From the NCBI GenBank assembly GCA_944548615.1, contig OX155978.1:2410787-2474786 (forward strand): DNA of 64,000 nucleotides, written 5' to 3'. Numbering within the stretch: the stretch's first letter is position 1; the number at the start of each line of letters is the position of its first letter. The notes below the pieces were generated by a model. The model saw only the letters and a list, made by a program, of their open reading frames with translations. It had not been told where the DNA came from and did not search any database. This document shows, one piece after another, positions 9,691-20,589 of the stretch. This stretch comes from Micropterix aruncella. Its lineage: Eukaryota > Arthropoda > Insecta > Lepidoptera > Micropterigidae. The translations under genes and the position numbers were made by a program.

Positions 9691-10256
9691 AAGAAGGAAA
9701 ATGAGAAGACATTTCAAATTAAGAATGAAGAAATGTTACCTTTACTTCTCCAGCAATAAAATCATTATATACCACACTCCAAATTCTATGCTTTCTAACT
9801 CGCGTGTTCTTGTAATAATAATCATTTCCTTATGTATATTTAATAAACCATGCAACAGAATTCTCCTTCTCACTAGGAGTTTAAAGTTTAACTATTTGTC
9901 TATAAAAATATGTTATATACTACATCTTTTTCTTAATCTCCCATATATAACTCTAATTAGTACTATTATTATTAAAATAATCTATGCTATTAAACTGTGT
10001 CTATTGCTACTGAATATAAATTGGTGTATTTATAAATTATTGCTTCTATATATAGTATTGCAGTATATCTTGTTAATAAGCTATGTAATAATGAATATTC
10101 GTGTATATGATAATAGCCCAATTTTATACCCTTGCACTAAAAATCTAGTGATACAGCCTCAATTAATGTTACTTTATATTCGAGCGCTAATATTCGATGT
10201 TGCCTTATATTGTTTGCACTACCTAAAATCTCCTCTATTGGTAAGACCGGACCGAA
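9691..10256 (+). other. AT-rich region upstream of the LINE ORF, probable 5' UTR
   Basis: It is extremely AT-rich. A 187-codon frame at 9701-10264 encodes only an Ile/Leu/Tyr-rich string with no domain and overlaps the LINE ORF start, so I do not call it. It probably contains the LINE 5' UTR, whose left boundary I cannot place. Confidence 0.4.
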
Positions 10257-11432
10257 ATGACTGAGTTCACAACAGAATTAGATGAGCACAATCCGTACAA
10301 CTGTCGAGAGTTCTATTGCTCAAAAAGCTGTTTAAGCTATGTTAAAAAAGGTAACTATCTAAAGATAATATCGATGAACATACGGAGCATTAGTAAAAAC
10401 TTAGATGATTTTTTAATCCTTATTCAGCAATTCAATAATATCTTTGATGTCACCATCCTCACGGAATGCTGGATAAACGAACTGTATGTCCCCAGAACTG
10501 TTCAAGGCTTCGAAACTTATCACACTGACAACGCCAGACTACAAAACGATGGGGTTGTGGTCTACGTAAAGTCACATTTCCACGTAAGCAGCACTGAAAT
10601 ATCCGTCAATGATGCAAATTGCCTACATTTAGTAATAGATGATTCCCTAAACTTATTTGCTATCTATAAGTCTCCGAGCAAGTCCAATTTAACAAGTTTT
10701 CTTGAGTCATTGGATAATCTGCTAGAGGCCTATAGATACGAGTCTAATATAATATTAACTGGAGACATCAACATTAACATCTTAAATGATAAAAATACTC
10801 AAGCGGAAAACTATCTTAACCTTCTGGCGCATTATGGACTGGAGGTCGGAATTAATAGACCTACTAGAGTTGATGAGAATACTAAGAGCTGCATAGATCA
10901 TTTTATGATCAAAACTAAATTTCATAGTCAAACGTTCATTTACCAATCCACCATCACCGACCACTATGCAATTGGTCTATGCCTATCTAAAAAAATAATT
11001 AAGAACAGCCCTAAACAGACGTATTCCAAAAAAACAATCGATTACGCATCAATATCAGAAAACCTCAAAAAGACGAACTGGACTCCAGTATTACAATGTA
11101 AAGATAGTAACATTGCTGCCAACCAATTCCATGATATTCTTGCAAATTGCATTAAAATGGCTACAATCGAAAAGGCATGTACTATACCCAGGTCTCGAAA
11201 TAAACTATCTCCTTGGATAACCGATGGCCTGATTTTCAGCATAAGAAAGCGAGACATTATACATAAGCAGATTAAACAATGCCCTAATGATATTCAACTC
11301 TTAATGTACTACAAAAGGTATAGAAATATATGTAAAAAACTTATAACAAAAACTAGAGATAAGTATTATAGAAACAAAATAGATAGAGTAAATGGGGACA
11401 AAAAAAAACTTGGGAAATTATCAAAGGGTTAG
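10257..11432 (+). CDS. LINE ORF, endonuclease part (APE-type), 5' half of a frameshifted polyprotein
   Basis: The first half of a non-LTR retrotransposon polyprotein. Residues 36-240 form an apurinic-endonuclease-like domain that nicks target DNA to start target-primed reverse transcription. Visible catalytic signatures are N41 in SMNIRS, E70 in LTECWI, Y137 in AIYKSP, D170/N172 in TGDININ, D214-H215 in CIDHF and the final D235-H236 in TITDHYAIG. Residues 240-391 are the linker before the reverse transcriptase. The frame ends early at about 11430 just after an A-run (11398-11409). In the next frame the canonical linker TWEIIKGLVNN follows immediately, so the break looks like a one-base indel. 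The start ATG at 10257 is the first in frame before the domain. Confidence 0.9.
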   Translation: MTEFTTELDEHNPYNCREFYCSKSCLSYVKKGNYLKIISMNIRSISKNLDDFLILIQQFNNIFDVTILTECWINELYVPRTVQGFETYHTDNARLQNDGVVVYVKSHFHVSSTEISVNDANCLHLVIDDSLNLFAIYKSPSKSNLTSFLESLDNLLEAYRYESNIILTGDININILNDKNTQAENYLNLLAHYGLEVGINRPTRVDENTKSCIDHFMIKTKFHSQTFIYQSTITDHYAIGLCLSKKIIKNSPKQTYSKKTIDYASISENLKKTNWTPVLQCKDSNIAANQFHDILANCIKMATIEKACTIPRSRNKLSPWITDGLIFSIRKRDIIHKQIKQCPNDIQLLMYYKRYRNICKKLITKTRDKYYRNKIDRVNGDKKKLGKLSKG

Positions 11433-11467
11433 TTAACAACAGAAATAATAGCTCAGATATAAAAGAG

Positions 11468-13246
11468 ATGTATATACATAACGAATTAAAAAAAATGGAC
11501 TTACACTCTAACGATATATTGAATTACATTAATGACTACTTCACTGGTATAGGACAAGACCTAGCTAACTCTATACTGCATAAAAAGGGTATGTCTGAGA
11601 GGGAGCTAGCCTTATCAATGCATAAGCAACCGAAATTAAATAAAAAATTCGAATTATTGCAAACGAATAAAGAAGAGGTCTTAAAGACTATAAAAAGTAT
11701 CAGAGACGACTGTGCTCCAGGAAAAGATGGGATCCAGGCAAAGATAATCAAACAATCTGCAGAAACATTATCCGAGCCCCTTGCTCATCTAATAAACCTC
11801 AGTTTCTTGACTGGTATATTTCCAACATGGCTGAAAAAAGCGATAATAAAACCAATATTTAAAAGTGGTAAAAAAGAAGATATAGGAAATTATCGCCTTA
11901 TCTCCCTCCTCAGTGTGGTTTCTAAAGTGTATGAAAAAATATTCAAATATAGACTAACACAATATCTAGAGACACAGAAGCTGCTATCTAATAATCAGTA
12001 TGGCTTTAGACAGGGTCGGGGAACCAGTGAGGCCATCAATGCTGTCATACAATATATAGTGGAAAACATAGACAAAGGAAAAAAGGTAATTGCCACTTTC
12101 CTTGACCTGTCAAAGGCTTTTGACACAGTTTCCCATGTAATCCTCGAAAAAAAACTAACTGACTACGGAATCGATGGGGTGGCCTTAAAATGGGTTCGGA
12201 GTTACCTAGACGGGAGGACTCAGAGCACAGTAATTGGTCGACAAATAAGCGAAGAGACTAACGTGTCATTCGGTGTCCCTCAAGGTAGTGTTTTGGGTCC
12301 AATTCTCTTTTTAATCTACATCAACGAATTGTGCGAATTACCTGTTAATGGTAGAATTGTATCCTTCGCGGACGACACTGTCCTTCTTACTGCGACTAAT
12401 AATTGGAATGATACATTCTTAAAAGCTCAAAGTAACTTGGAACTGGCTAAAACTTGGATCGACAACCATATTTTAACGCTAAATGCTGCGAAATCAAAAT
12501 TTATCACTTTCAGCTTGCGGGAAAATCTCAGCCAGGTTCTCAACCAAACACTTGCCATTCATACCGACAAATGCTTGGATAAGAATAGATGTGTATGTAC
12601 TAAATTAAGCAAATCTGCAACAGTCTCCTACTTAGGCATAACGGTAGATGAGAAGCTATGTTGGGAAAATCAGATTGCAAATTTGAGTTCGAGAATTAGA
12701 AAGCTGGTTTATGTATTTCTTCGGCTGCGCAACATTCTGTCCAAAACAACCATAAGAATGGTATACATGGCCTTGTGTCAGAGTATTTTGTCCTACGGAG
12801 TCGCGGCATGGGGCTCTACTACTAATGATAATCTGGATAGATTGACAAAAGCGCAGAAATTATTATTGAGAGTAATTCACAGAAAAAACCGGCGTCATCC
12901 ATCTGCCTTGTTATTTTCCCAATCCCATGTGCTATCAGCTAAACAGTTATTCATTAAGCAAGCGCTTCTTGCATTCTACAAATCTAGAGATGACCACGCC
13001 CGAACTCAAAACAATCTGAACACAAGAATGTCCGCGAGTATCAATTATATAATTCCGTCAGTCAGGACAACATTTGCCCAGAGACATATATTCTACATAG
13101 CCCCAAAATTATATAATTCCCTTAGTGAAGACATGAAAAATTATCCTAACATAAAAATATTTAAAGCAAACCTTAATAGATGGCTACTTAACAAGGGATA
13201 TGTAAAATCTGATCAACTTCTTTGGAACGCACGACAATTTATTTAG
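11468..13246 (+). CDS. LINE ORF, reverse transcriptase part
   Basis: A 592-residue open frame holding a complete LINE reverse transcriptase, which copies element RNA into DNA at the nicked target. Motifs in order: CAPGKDGI at 82-89, PIFKSGKKEDIGNYR at 129-143 (with LISLL for the usual PISLL), FRQGRGTSEA at 180-189, motif A FLDLSKAFD at 211-219 (Asp213), motif B GVPQGSVLGP at 269-278, motif C FADD at 300-303, then YLGITVDEKLCW and the C-terminal AQKLLLRVIHRKNRRHP block. No RNase H domain is seen. The true coding start lies upstream, in the frame joining the endonuclease half; the ATG used here is only the first in this frame. The catalytic residues appear intact. The clade is uncertain (jockey/CR1 group). 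Confidence 0.92.
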   Translation: MYIHNELKKMDLHSNDILNYINDYFTGIGQDLANSILHKKGMSERELALSMHKQPKLNKKFELLQTNKEEVLKTIKSIRDDCAPGKDGIQAKIIKQSAETLSEPLAHLINLSFLTGIFPTWLKKAIIKPIFKSGKKEDIGNYRLISLLSVVSKVYEKIFKYRLTQYLETQKLLSNNQYGFRQGRGTSEAINAVIQYIVENIDKGKKVIATFLDLSKAFDTVSHVILEKKLTDYGIDGVALKWVRSYLDGRTQSTVIGRQISEETNVSFGVPQGSVLGPILFLIYINELCELPVNGRIVSFADDTVLLTATNNWNDTFLKAQSNLELAKTWIDNHILTLNAAKSKFITFSLRENLSQVLNQTLAIHTDKCLDKNRCVCTKLSKSATVSYLGITVDEKLCWENQIANLSSRIRKLVYVFLRLRNILSKTTIRMVYMALCQSILSYGVAAWGSTTNDNLDRLTKAQKLLLRVIHRKNRRHPSALLFSQSHVLSAKQLFIKQALLAFYKSRDDHARTQNNLNTRMSASINYIIPSVRTTFAQRHIFYIAPKLYNSLSEDMKNYPNIKIFKANLNRWLLNKGYVKSDQLLWNARQFI

Positions 13247-13612
13247 TATCACTTATCTATTTTTCTTAATTAAATATGATTAAATTACAACTATAAATGT
13301 ATATATTTATTACATAGCTATATTTTTTTATAAAATTGGTATATTTATGTATATATACAGGTGGTGGGTCCAAATAATTTATTTAAAAAAAAACACTTCA
13401 TTTCTTAAAATTGCATAAAAATATGCACATCTAGAGACGGGCCAAATTATCGCCTAGTTAGATGTGCTATTGGCAGTAAAGGTCATGTAAGATGTGTTAA
13501 ACCTCCCTATATTAATTATTAAATAATTTATATAATTATTATAAGATTACATGACCTATGAATGAACTGTATACCTAATCCTATGTACCTAAATAAATAA
13601 AATAAAATAAAT

Positions 13613-14010
13613 AGTGATTGTGTCAAGTGGCTATGATAGCAAAAGTAGTATTTTTTAGTATTTCCGTGGTATTCAAATTATATTTTTACAAAACTGATGT
13701 AGTATTTTCTTAAATACGGCGGTATTTCATTTCTTTTATACGACTGCCCAACAAAAAAGGAGTGTAATATGTTAAGATTTCAAATTAACTTTCATTGCTG
13801 TAGTTAGAAATCGCAAAACGGGAGGAATCTGATGTGAAGATTAAACAAGCAAACTCCGGAAGGGGAGGTAAGCTTAGCATATTTTGCATACTACTTGAGC
13901 TCAAATTAGCCTACTAAAATTAATTACTTCCACACCATCTTACTCGCCGGAAAAATGAGCAGTTATGGAGTTGATTCTTGACGGACCGTACATCAAACAT
14001 TTTCCAGATA
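13613..14010. other. Repeat scraps (block shared with 62.6 kb; family E start)
   Basis: 13616-13735 (TAGTATTTCCGTGGTATTCA) resembles 62580-62690. ACGACTGCCCAACAAAAAAG at about 13740 is the start word of repeat family E. The rest is unassigned. Confidence 0.5.
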
Positions 14011-14013
14011 TCT

Positions 14014-14129
14014 TAACAATATCCGTGTGGACACACGGATATTGTTAAATATATGAATTTTAGAACTGGAAAGGGGCCAATGATGTATATTATAAATCGC
14101 CCTTGTTCCGTACAGAACAAGGGCGATTT
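14014..14129. repeat. Two adjacent perfect short hairpins
   Basis: Hairpin 1: TAACAATATCCGTGTG (14014-14029) and its perfect reverse complement (14032-14047) with a 2-nt loop. Hairpin 2: AAATCGCCCTTGTTC (14094-14108) and its perfect complement (14115-14129) with a 6-nt loop. Function unknown; they could be subterminal parts of a non-autonomous element. Confidence 0.8.
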
Positions 14130-14156
14130 TTCCAAAATTGATATTTTAACATTATC

Positions 14157-14420
14157 CGTTAATTTCGGCTACGTAACGACCAAATTTGGTTGCACATCAG
14201 AACACTGTTGACTACGTAACGACCAATATTGGCGGCTTGCTCCCGGAGCGCACAATAATATTATTCTCTAATTCGAACGCATCCTAAAATCCATACCAAA
14301 TATCTCATTATTACCATAGATACATAGACGGCCGCTAGAATAATTTCGCGCGTCATTTCCCGGATATTTCTGATAAAATTCCATTGACAAACATCTTTTT
14401 TTTTTTGGTTTTCAGTTGAT
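14157..14420 (-). mobile_element. piggyBac-like MITE family P, truncated copy
   Basis: Begins near TTCGGCTACGTAACGACCAA and continues with GGCGGCTTGCTCCCGGAGCG, the terminal block of the family whose complete copy is at 49621-50285. The other half is missing; the end is lost near 14418. Confidence 0.8.
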
Positions 14421-14433
14421 ATTTTGAGGGTTA

Positions 14434-14512
14434 TTGCCTAAGTCTTCTACGCTCATTTCACGGCTGAACGAACGAGCACATGTCGTACTGACAGGTTCGC
14501 CTGTTTATTTTA
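14434..14512 (+). repeat. Family A, 3' end fragment
   Basis: AAGTCTTCTACGCTCATTTC through ACAGGTTCGCCTGT matches the 3' end of family A. A LINE tail (minus strand) starts at once at 14513, apparently inserted into it. Confidence 0.7.
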
Positions 14513-15020
14513 TTATTTTATTTTATGTTATAGTAAACTTACAGATAATAAATATATGATACTAGTATCTTAAAAACATATTTAAACGAAACAAATTTAC
14601 TATCCTATGAATAGTTTGCAATGCTTGCATTACACATTAACATAGAAATAACATGAACACGTTGATAGTAGAAAAAAATATAATAAAGCTAATAATACTA
14701 TAAAGGTAAGAAAAGAAATAATTAAATAAGTTCTTAATAAGGTTATTTGGATAGAGCAAAATAGAAGTTTGAGTAATTGGATAATAATATCTATTATATA
14801 TATAATATGATATAATTTTAATAGTATGTTATATTATAATAATCATATAATACAGTACTTAAGGATGGCAGTTAGTGAAATCTTAAAAAGTAGAAGATAG
14901 GCTAGGTTTGATCGAATCTTTTATTATATTTATGGAATCATAAAATACATCTAATCCTTTACACGATTTATCAAAAACGCGACACATTCTGGCAAGAGGT
15001 CTATTCGATCCGATGTTGTA
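14513..15020 (-). pseudogene. LINE family L2k, copy 3 (3' end only)
   Basis: The reverse complement of the 3' portion at 2590-3071: it contains the UTR word AATGCTTGCATTACACATTA and ends with the codons around TGTCGCGTTTTTGATAAATC. It carries only the last about 50 codons and the 3' UTR. Confidence 0.85.
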
Positions 15021-15600
15021 GTCGACATCGCCTAATTGCCCTCCCAGGTTAGTCCCTCTTCGAGAATGCTGCTAGATAGTAGCTAAACAGTAAGTCGGCT
15101 CAACCTGAAAAACAAACGCAGGCCATAAGGCCCAAGCCACACGGTTCTCTTAGGTCCCGTGGCCGTTAGCTGTGGGATATACCCGGATATATCCCGCCGT
15201 CAAAAAAGTACCTCTATCCTAGTGGGCTAGGACTATGCGCCAGTAACAGTTTGGCGTAACGAAGCCGTAATGCCTCCTATATGGCCACAGCACGGAGCTC
15301 GCGAGTTTAATAGTGCAATAACAGTATATCCGGCGTTATCTAACGTACATCTTACCGCCACCTAATCTACCTAGCCATATCGAAACACTAGGGGGTTAAA
15401 CCTAGTTACCGACCTATACTTTCGAACTGCATCATGAAATATAAGCATATAAATAATGAATATTTATACGAGTGTGGTGACAAAAAAAGTTATAAACAGG
15501 AATGGATTCGGGACGTCTGTATTCGATTTGTTTATTCCCTGAAGAAGATTGATCACATATCGACTTTTCGTAAACAAATGGAGTGGTACCCCATTTAGTT
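15021..15600. other. Unrecognised GC-richer block
   Basis: About 15030-15430 is richer in GC than its neighbours, with the word pairs GGGATATACCCGGATATATC and CTAGTGGGCTAGGACTATG. I recognise no protein, RNA or repeat family, and I find no second copy in the window. Confidence 0.4.
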
Positions 15601-15860
15601 ATGTTTATTTACTTATTTATTTTAAATAAAAAGATTTACAGAAAAATAGCTATGCTATTCTTACCTAAACCCATAGCTATTGGCTCATCACATACCTAAC
15701 TGAGCAAACACGCCCGTATAGGTATCTATATTGCTCAGTTAGGTATGTGATGTTATGGTATGGTTATAGTTATGGTGGAATATAGAAACGGAAAATATAC
15801 ATAGATGAATCCTGAACACATAACACGTTTTTTTGTTGGGCAGTCGTGTAATAAAAGAGG
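15601..15860 (-). repeat. LINE 3' tail with a 21-bp perfect hairpin, then family E start
   Basis: TTATTTACTTATTTATTTTA suggests a minus-strand LINE tail. A hairpin has arms 15686-15706 (CATCACATACCTAACTGAGCA) and 15732-15752, perfectly complementary, with a 25-nt loop. 15780-15855 is family E start sequence in reverse orientation (TTTTTTTGTTGGGCAGTCGT). Confidence 0.6.
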
Positions 15861-16044
15861 ACTAATCATTTTTTGGAACTATGACTGCCATCTACATGTT
15901 GCGTTTCGTAGTAAAATTCTAGCTGCAAATCGTAGTACTGAGTTGAGCAATCTAATACGCTATTATAATCTTTCGTAAGATGCTTCGTTCTAATAATGTT
16001 TCGTAAAATTGTAATGGCTTTCTAAGCCGTTGATTCTAACATTT

Positions 16045-16697
16045 GGGGAGGTAATGGGCCCTTGCTGAGTTAGCCACGAAGACCCATTTGTTCGGGGTCG
16101 GTCACACTCACGGGTCAACACCCATCCCGTGGCCTCCCCGCATGAAGTGCGAGCCCGCGTAAGGTAACTTAGGGCTAGTTTCCCCCAGGAGTCAACCTTC
16201 TGGCGCTCCTGGACGGTCTGCGCGCCGTGCGACGTAAGCCAATCGATTGTGCAATCTGACTAACAGTCGGGAGAATCTGAAAACAGTACTGTCTCCTATA
16301 CAGTGAGGGTAGTCATTAACCTTACGGCGATTGCTCTTGAAACGACCATCGGCTACCCGATTCCGGATGAAAAGCCGGACAAAGGATGCCGTGGTCCGCG
16401 ATAATTCGGTATACACCGTTTCACCGTTTCAAGCGACCTCGAACTCGAAACCTGTCGAGAGACCGGAGTAATCTGGTCGCAACTGGAAGTAAGGGCGTGA
16501 ATGTCGGCCCGCTGGGTAACATACCTGGATATCTCGCGGATAAGGCGTTGGCCACTTACGGGCATGTGGCGGAGCTTAACGGTGGACTGTTTCGTCTTAA
16601 GTCTTCTGCGCTTACCTCACGTAGACAAAACGATCAAATTTCCTTAATAGGTACTTCCTGAGGTGACGGGATTGCCCGTTGTAGTTGACAGCTCTAG
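16045..16697 (+). repeat. GC-rich repeat family A, copy 4 (full length)
   Basis: The most complete copy at both ends: GGGGAGGTAATGGGCCCTTG at the 5' end and GTAGTTGACAGCTCTAG at the 3' end, 653 bp. A stretch of about 14 bp is deleted around 16432 compared with copy 2. Confidence 0.87.
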
Positions 16698-17473
<776 letters not shown>

Positions 17474-17501
17474 AATATATACACAAAACTATCAATTATT
17501 T

Positions 17502-17503
<2 letters not shown>

Positions 17504-17557
<54 letters not shown>
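17504..17557. repeat. (TA)n array 2
   Basis: About 54 bp of AT dinucleotides between the two palindromes. Confidence 0.95.
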
Positions 17558-17560
<3 letters not shown>

Positions 17561-17585
17561 AAGGTTTGTAAAGAAATCCGTTTAT

Positions 17586-18153
<568 letters not shown>

Positions 18154-18329
18154 TTTTAACAGAAGATGGTCATTAATCTATTTTTGAAAAACGTGAGAAT
18201 AATTGAATTCGTATTGACAGTTTTATAGTTATTGTTAGTTTAAACAAATAAAAATACTATAAACCGTTGTAGTAATCGCAATTGCAGGTTAATGGTGTCA
18301 AAACTTATATAACTTCTATATATTTCTTT

Positions 18330-18602
18330 TTTTGTTTGTTTGTTTGTTTATACTCTTTATTGTGATATGTCACAATGGGCGGGTTTATGGTCATATGACA
18401 ATCTCTTACAACCAACCCTACTATGACGTGTTATATGTATGTGTGTGTGTAACATGTGTGTCTTGTTATTGCATTCGATCGACAGAATTGAAAATGCAAT
18501 TCCGTTAATTTAATCCCAACGGAAAATGGTGACCCAGCCGGGAATCGAACCCGGGACCTTACAATGTAAGATCAGGCGACCTAACCACTATGCCACCGGG
18601 CC
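18330..18602 (-). mobile_element. tRNA-derived SINE, copy 1
   Basis: Read on the minus strand from 18602: a tRNA-like head with acceptor strands GGCCCGG/CTGGGTC, an A-box-like TGGCATAGTGGTTAGG and B-box CGGGTTCGATTCCCGG, then ACCA and TTTTCC, a body with GGGATTAAATTAACGGAATT and a tail of (CAAA)n. The anticodon arm does not fold canonically, so this is not a functional tRNA. The second copy (35304-35589) shares head, body and tail. Confidence 0.88.
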
Positions 18603-18611
18603 ATACGACTC

Positions 18612-19010
18612 CAAAAAAAAGGACTGACCAACAAAAAAGGAGTGTAATGTTTCCAGGGTTCATCTATGTATGTTTTCCGTTTCTTTATTCCCCCATTACT
18701 TCTAATCGCTCGAATCTTTTAAAAAGTATGTGGTCTTGTTAGAATCGTTATGTAATACCGAGTGTCCCAGAATACTTTAACTCTCCAAATATCAAGTTAA
18801 TAGTTGTCTAAACGCCCAAATCTTCAAATGTCAATAAATTAACATAAATATATAGTGTTTAGTGTCCAATGACAGGTCTGATTGAGTATACTCCGGAAAT
18901 ATACATGTAGGTATATGGATAAATACATAAACCACCAACATTTCATTAAAAACCCATAATGAAAATAATTATAAACACAATTCTTCACTTTTCGAGACGT
19001 CAGTTGTGTT
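18612..19010 (+). repeat. Repeat family E, long copy
   Basis: Starts GACTGACCAACAAAAAAGGA, continues with TCATCTATGTATGTTTTCCG, a TCCAAATATC/CCCAAATCTTC series and CAATGACAGGTCTG, and ends near GACGTCAGTTGTGTTTT. Start and end carry ACGACTGCC-like words in inverted orientation, so it is probably a non-autonomous DNA element. Other copies: 19660-19830, 20060-20225, 39930-40120, 57722-58055. Confidence 0.65.
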
Positions 19011-19104
19011 TTTTAATATTATAAATATACATACTTGTTTTATATGATTTCATATATATTTAGATAATTATAAATTATAATAAATTACCAAATTTTATGT
19101 CTTC

Positions 19105-19302
19105 CTAAGTGTCAAGGATTGCCGAATATGTGGCGAGGAACCTGAAGACAGCATACACATTGTTGGTCGCTGTCCAGGGCTCGCCGCCAAAAGACACAGT
19201 TTAATGGGACGAGCCTTTCTCGAACCTAGCGATCTGCCAAAGTTGAAGGTCAGTGATCTACTTGGACTAATAAGAAGTACCGGGCTACTAGCTGACCACT
19301 GA
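19105..19302 (+). pseudogene. LINE C-terminal tail with CCHC-like finger after RNase H
   Basis: The + strand reads KDCRICGEEPEDSIHIVGRC followed by PGLAAKRHSLMGRAFLEP and LLGLIRSTGLLADH, then a stop at 19300-19302. The Cys-X2-Cys...His...Cys pattern followed by a short helical tail is the standard end of RNase-H-bearing LINEs (R1/I/Loa types). Nothing upstream of about 19100 is coding, so the copy is 5'-truncated. A short 3' UTR follows and ends at a (TAC)n run at 19380-19412. Confidence 0.8.
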
Positions 19303-19379
19303 CCTAACCACACAGTGGGTAGTTACATAAGACCTTACAGATCTAGGTGACATCAAGGGCTGGAAACAAGCCCCCTACT

Positions 19380-19412
19380 CTATCTACTACTACTACTACT
19401 ACTACTTACTAC
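19380..19412. repeat. (TAC)n microsatellite
   Basis: CTACTACTACTACTACTACT directly after the LINE tail; it may be that LINE's 3' repeat. Confidence 0.85.
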
Positions 19413-19435
19413 TTCTATGTGTATTGTACGGTGAA

Positions 19436-19595
19436 AATTAGGAATTATTTTATCAAATGGTTGACTGTAAGATATCGCTATAGCGATAAGTCTGGCATTT
19501 GTGCATAAATTGCCTTTTTATAAAACCAGCGTAATATTCATTAAGTTATGTTTTTATAGCACAATAAAGTTTTTCTATTCTATTCTTGATAAATA
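19436..19595 (+). repeat. LINE 3' UTR fragment (same family as 1021-1705)
   Basis: AAATGGTTGACTGTAAGATA, CGCTATAGCGATAAGTCTGG and TTATGTTTTTATAGCACAAT match the 3' UTR at 1026-1160 in reverse complement. Only UTR is present. Confidence 0.85.
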
Positions 19596-20589
19596 CAGTA
19601 GTTTACTTTTTGTAACAGCAGTCGTGTTTTTATTTCTTTTAATATATTTACCTGCTGATTTAGGATTAATGTATGTGTGTTTTCCGTTTTCTTTATTCCT
19701 GTTTTAACTCTAAATGCTTTAACCGATTTACAAGTTTGTAGTATTGTTAGAATAGTTATGTCATCTCGAGTATTATGGGGTACGTGCCGCAACCCTTTGG
19801 TCTCAAATAAGGAGAAATCAGCGTCTTCAATATAAATCGTCATGCTACGCATTGCCGAAAAGGCAATTATCATTTGACGGTTATTTTTTTTTTCGTTCTG
19901 TCACTCCGCAGCCATCAGAAATAAACCCAGAAGGTCGAGTGCAAAGAAAAGTATTTAAAATATTAATTTAGCAAAATAAAACATACGAATTGTTCAATTT
20001 TATTACTCTCCACAAAATATTACCGATTTCCAAATACCCTTTTTTGAATGTTACAAATTTATTAAACGACTTCCCAAAAAAAATTATGTGTTTATGATCC
20101 ATGTATGTATGTTTTCCGTTTCTTTATTCCAGCATAATATCTACACGCTTGAACCGATTTAGAAGTGTGTGGTATTATTAGAATCATTGTGTCATGGTGA
20201 GTGTCATACGGTACCTAAAGTGCTCATGTTTCGTATTTAGTCAAAACTTTTCTAGCGTTGCAACTTATATCAAGCGACAAGCCGAACGCAACCAACTAGC
20301 GAAGAGAGGACTGCTGGTCGAACGCCGCCACATATGCGTCAGACTGTCATTCGATCGCCACGGACGGTAGATTCGCCGCTGCCGTAATTTCCTGTTATAT
20401 AATTGTATTTCGCTCGCGTGCGTTTCTATTGGGAATAACTGCAGTATAGGAAACTCTCTCCAAAAAAAAATTATATCAACTAATAGATTGTTTCATTTTA
20501 AATATGTTTCACTATAAATAAGCAAGATATAGGCATTCAAAGTTTAAACTTTATATGTAAACAAATAGGCCAAAATAGGCCAAAATGAA
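19596..20589. repeat. Family E fragments and unassigned sequence
   Basis: 19605-19640 is a family E end (GTAACAGCAGTCGTG); 19660-19830 and 20060-20225 are two E starts (ATGTATGTGTGTTTTCCGTT and ATGTATGTATGTTTTCCGTT with the CCGATTTAGAAGTGTGTGG block). 20226-20500 is unassigned, with a GC-richer patch at 20270-20400. Confidence 0.55.

Larger units (their letters stand above)
10257..13612 (+). mobile_element. Nearly intact LINE (endonuclease + reverse transcriptase)
   Basis: The two coding halves are followed by a 366-bp 3' UTR ending in an (AAATA)n tail at about 13591-13612, as in many LINEs. This is the best preserved mobile element in the window: both enzyme domains are complete and the only visible lesion is the frameshift at 11398-11432. 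The 5' boundary and target duplication could not be set. Shorter relatives of the same style are at 43.4, 50.5 and 57.4 kb. Confidence 0.88.

Noticed and set aside
9701..10264. 187-codon frame ahead of the LINE
   Set aside because: Ile/Leu/Tyr-rich translation of AT-rich DNA, no domain, and it overlaps the LINE ORF start. LINE 5' UTR is the simpler reading.
18531..18602. A functional tRNA gene
   Set aside because: The anticodon arm does not give a 7-base loop with U33, and the sequence continues into a body and tail shared with 35304-35589, so it is a SINE head.
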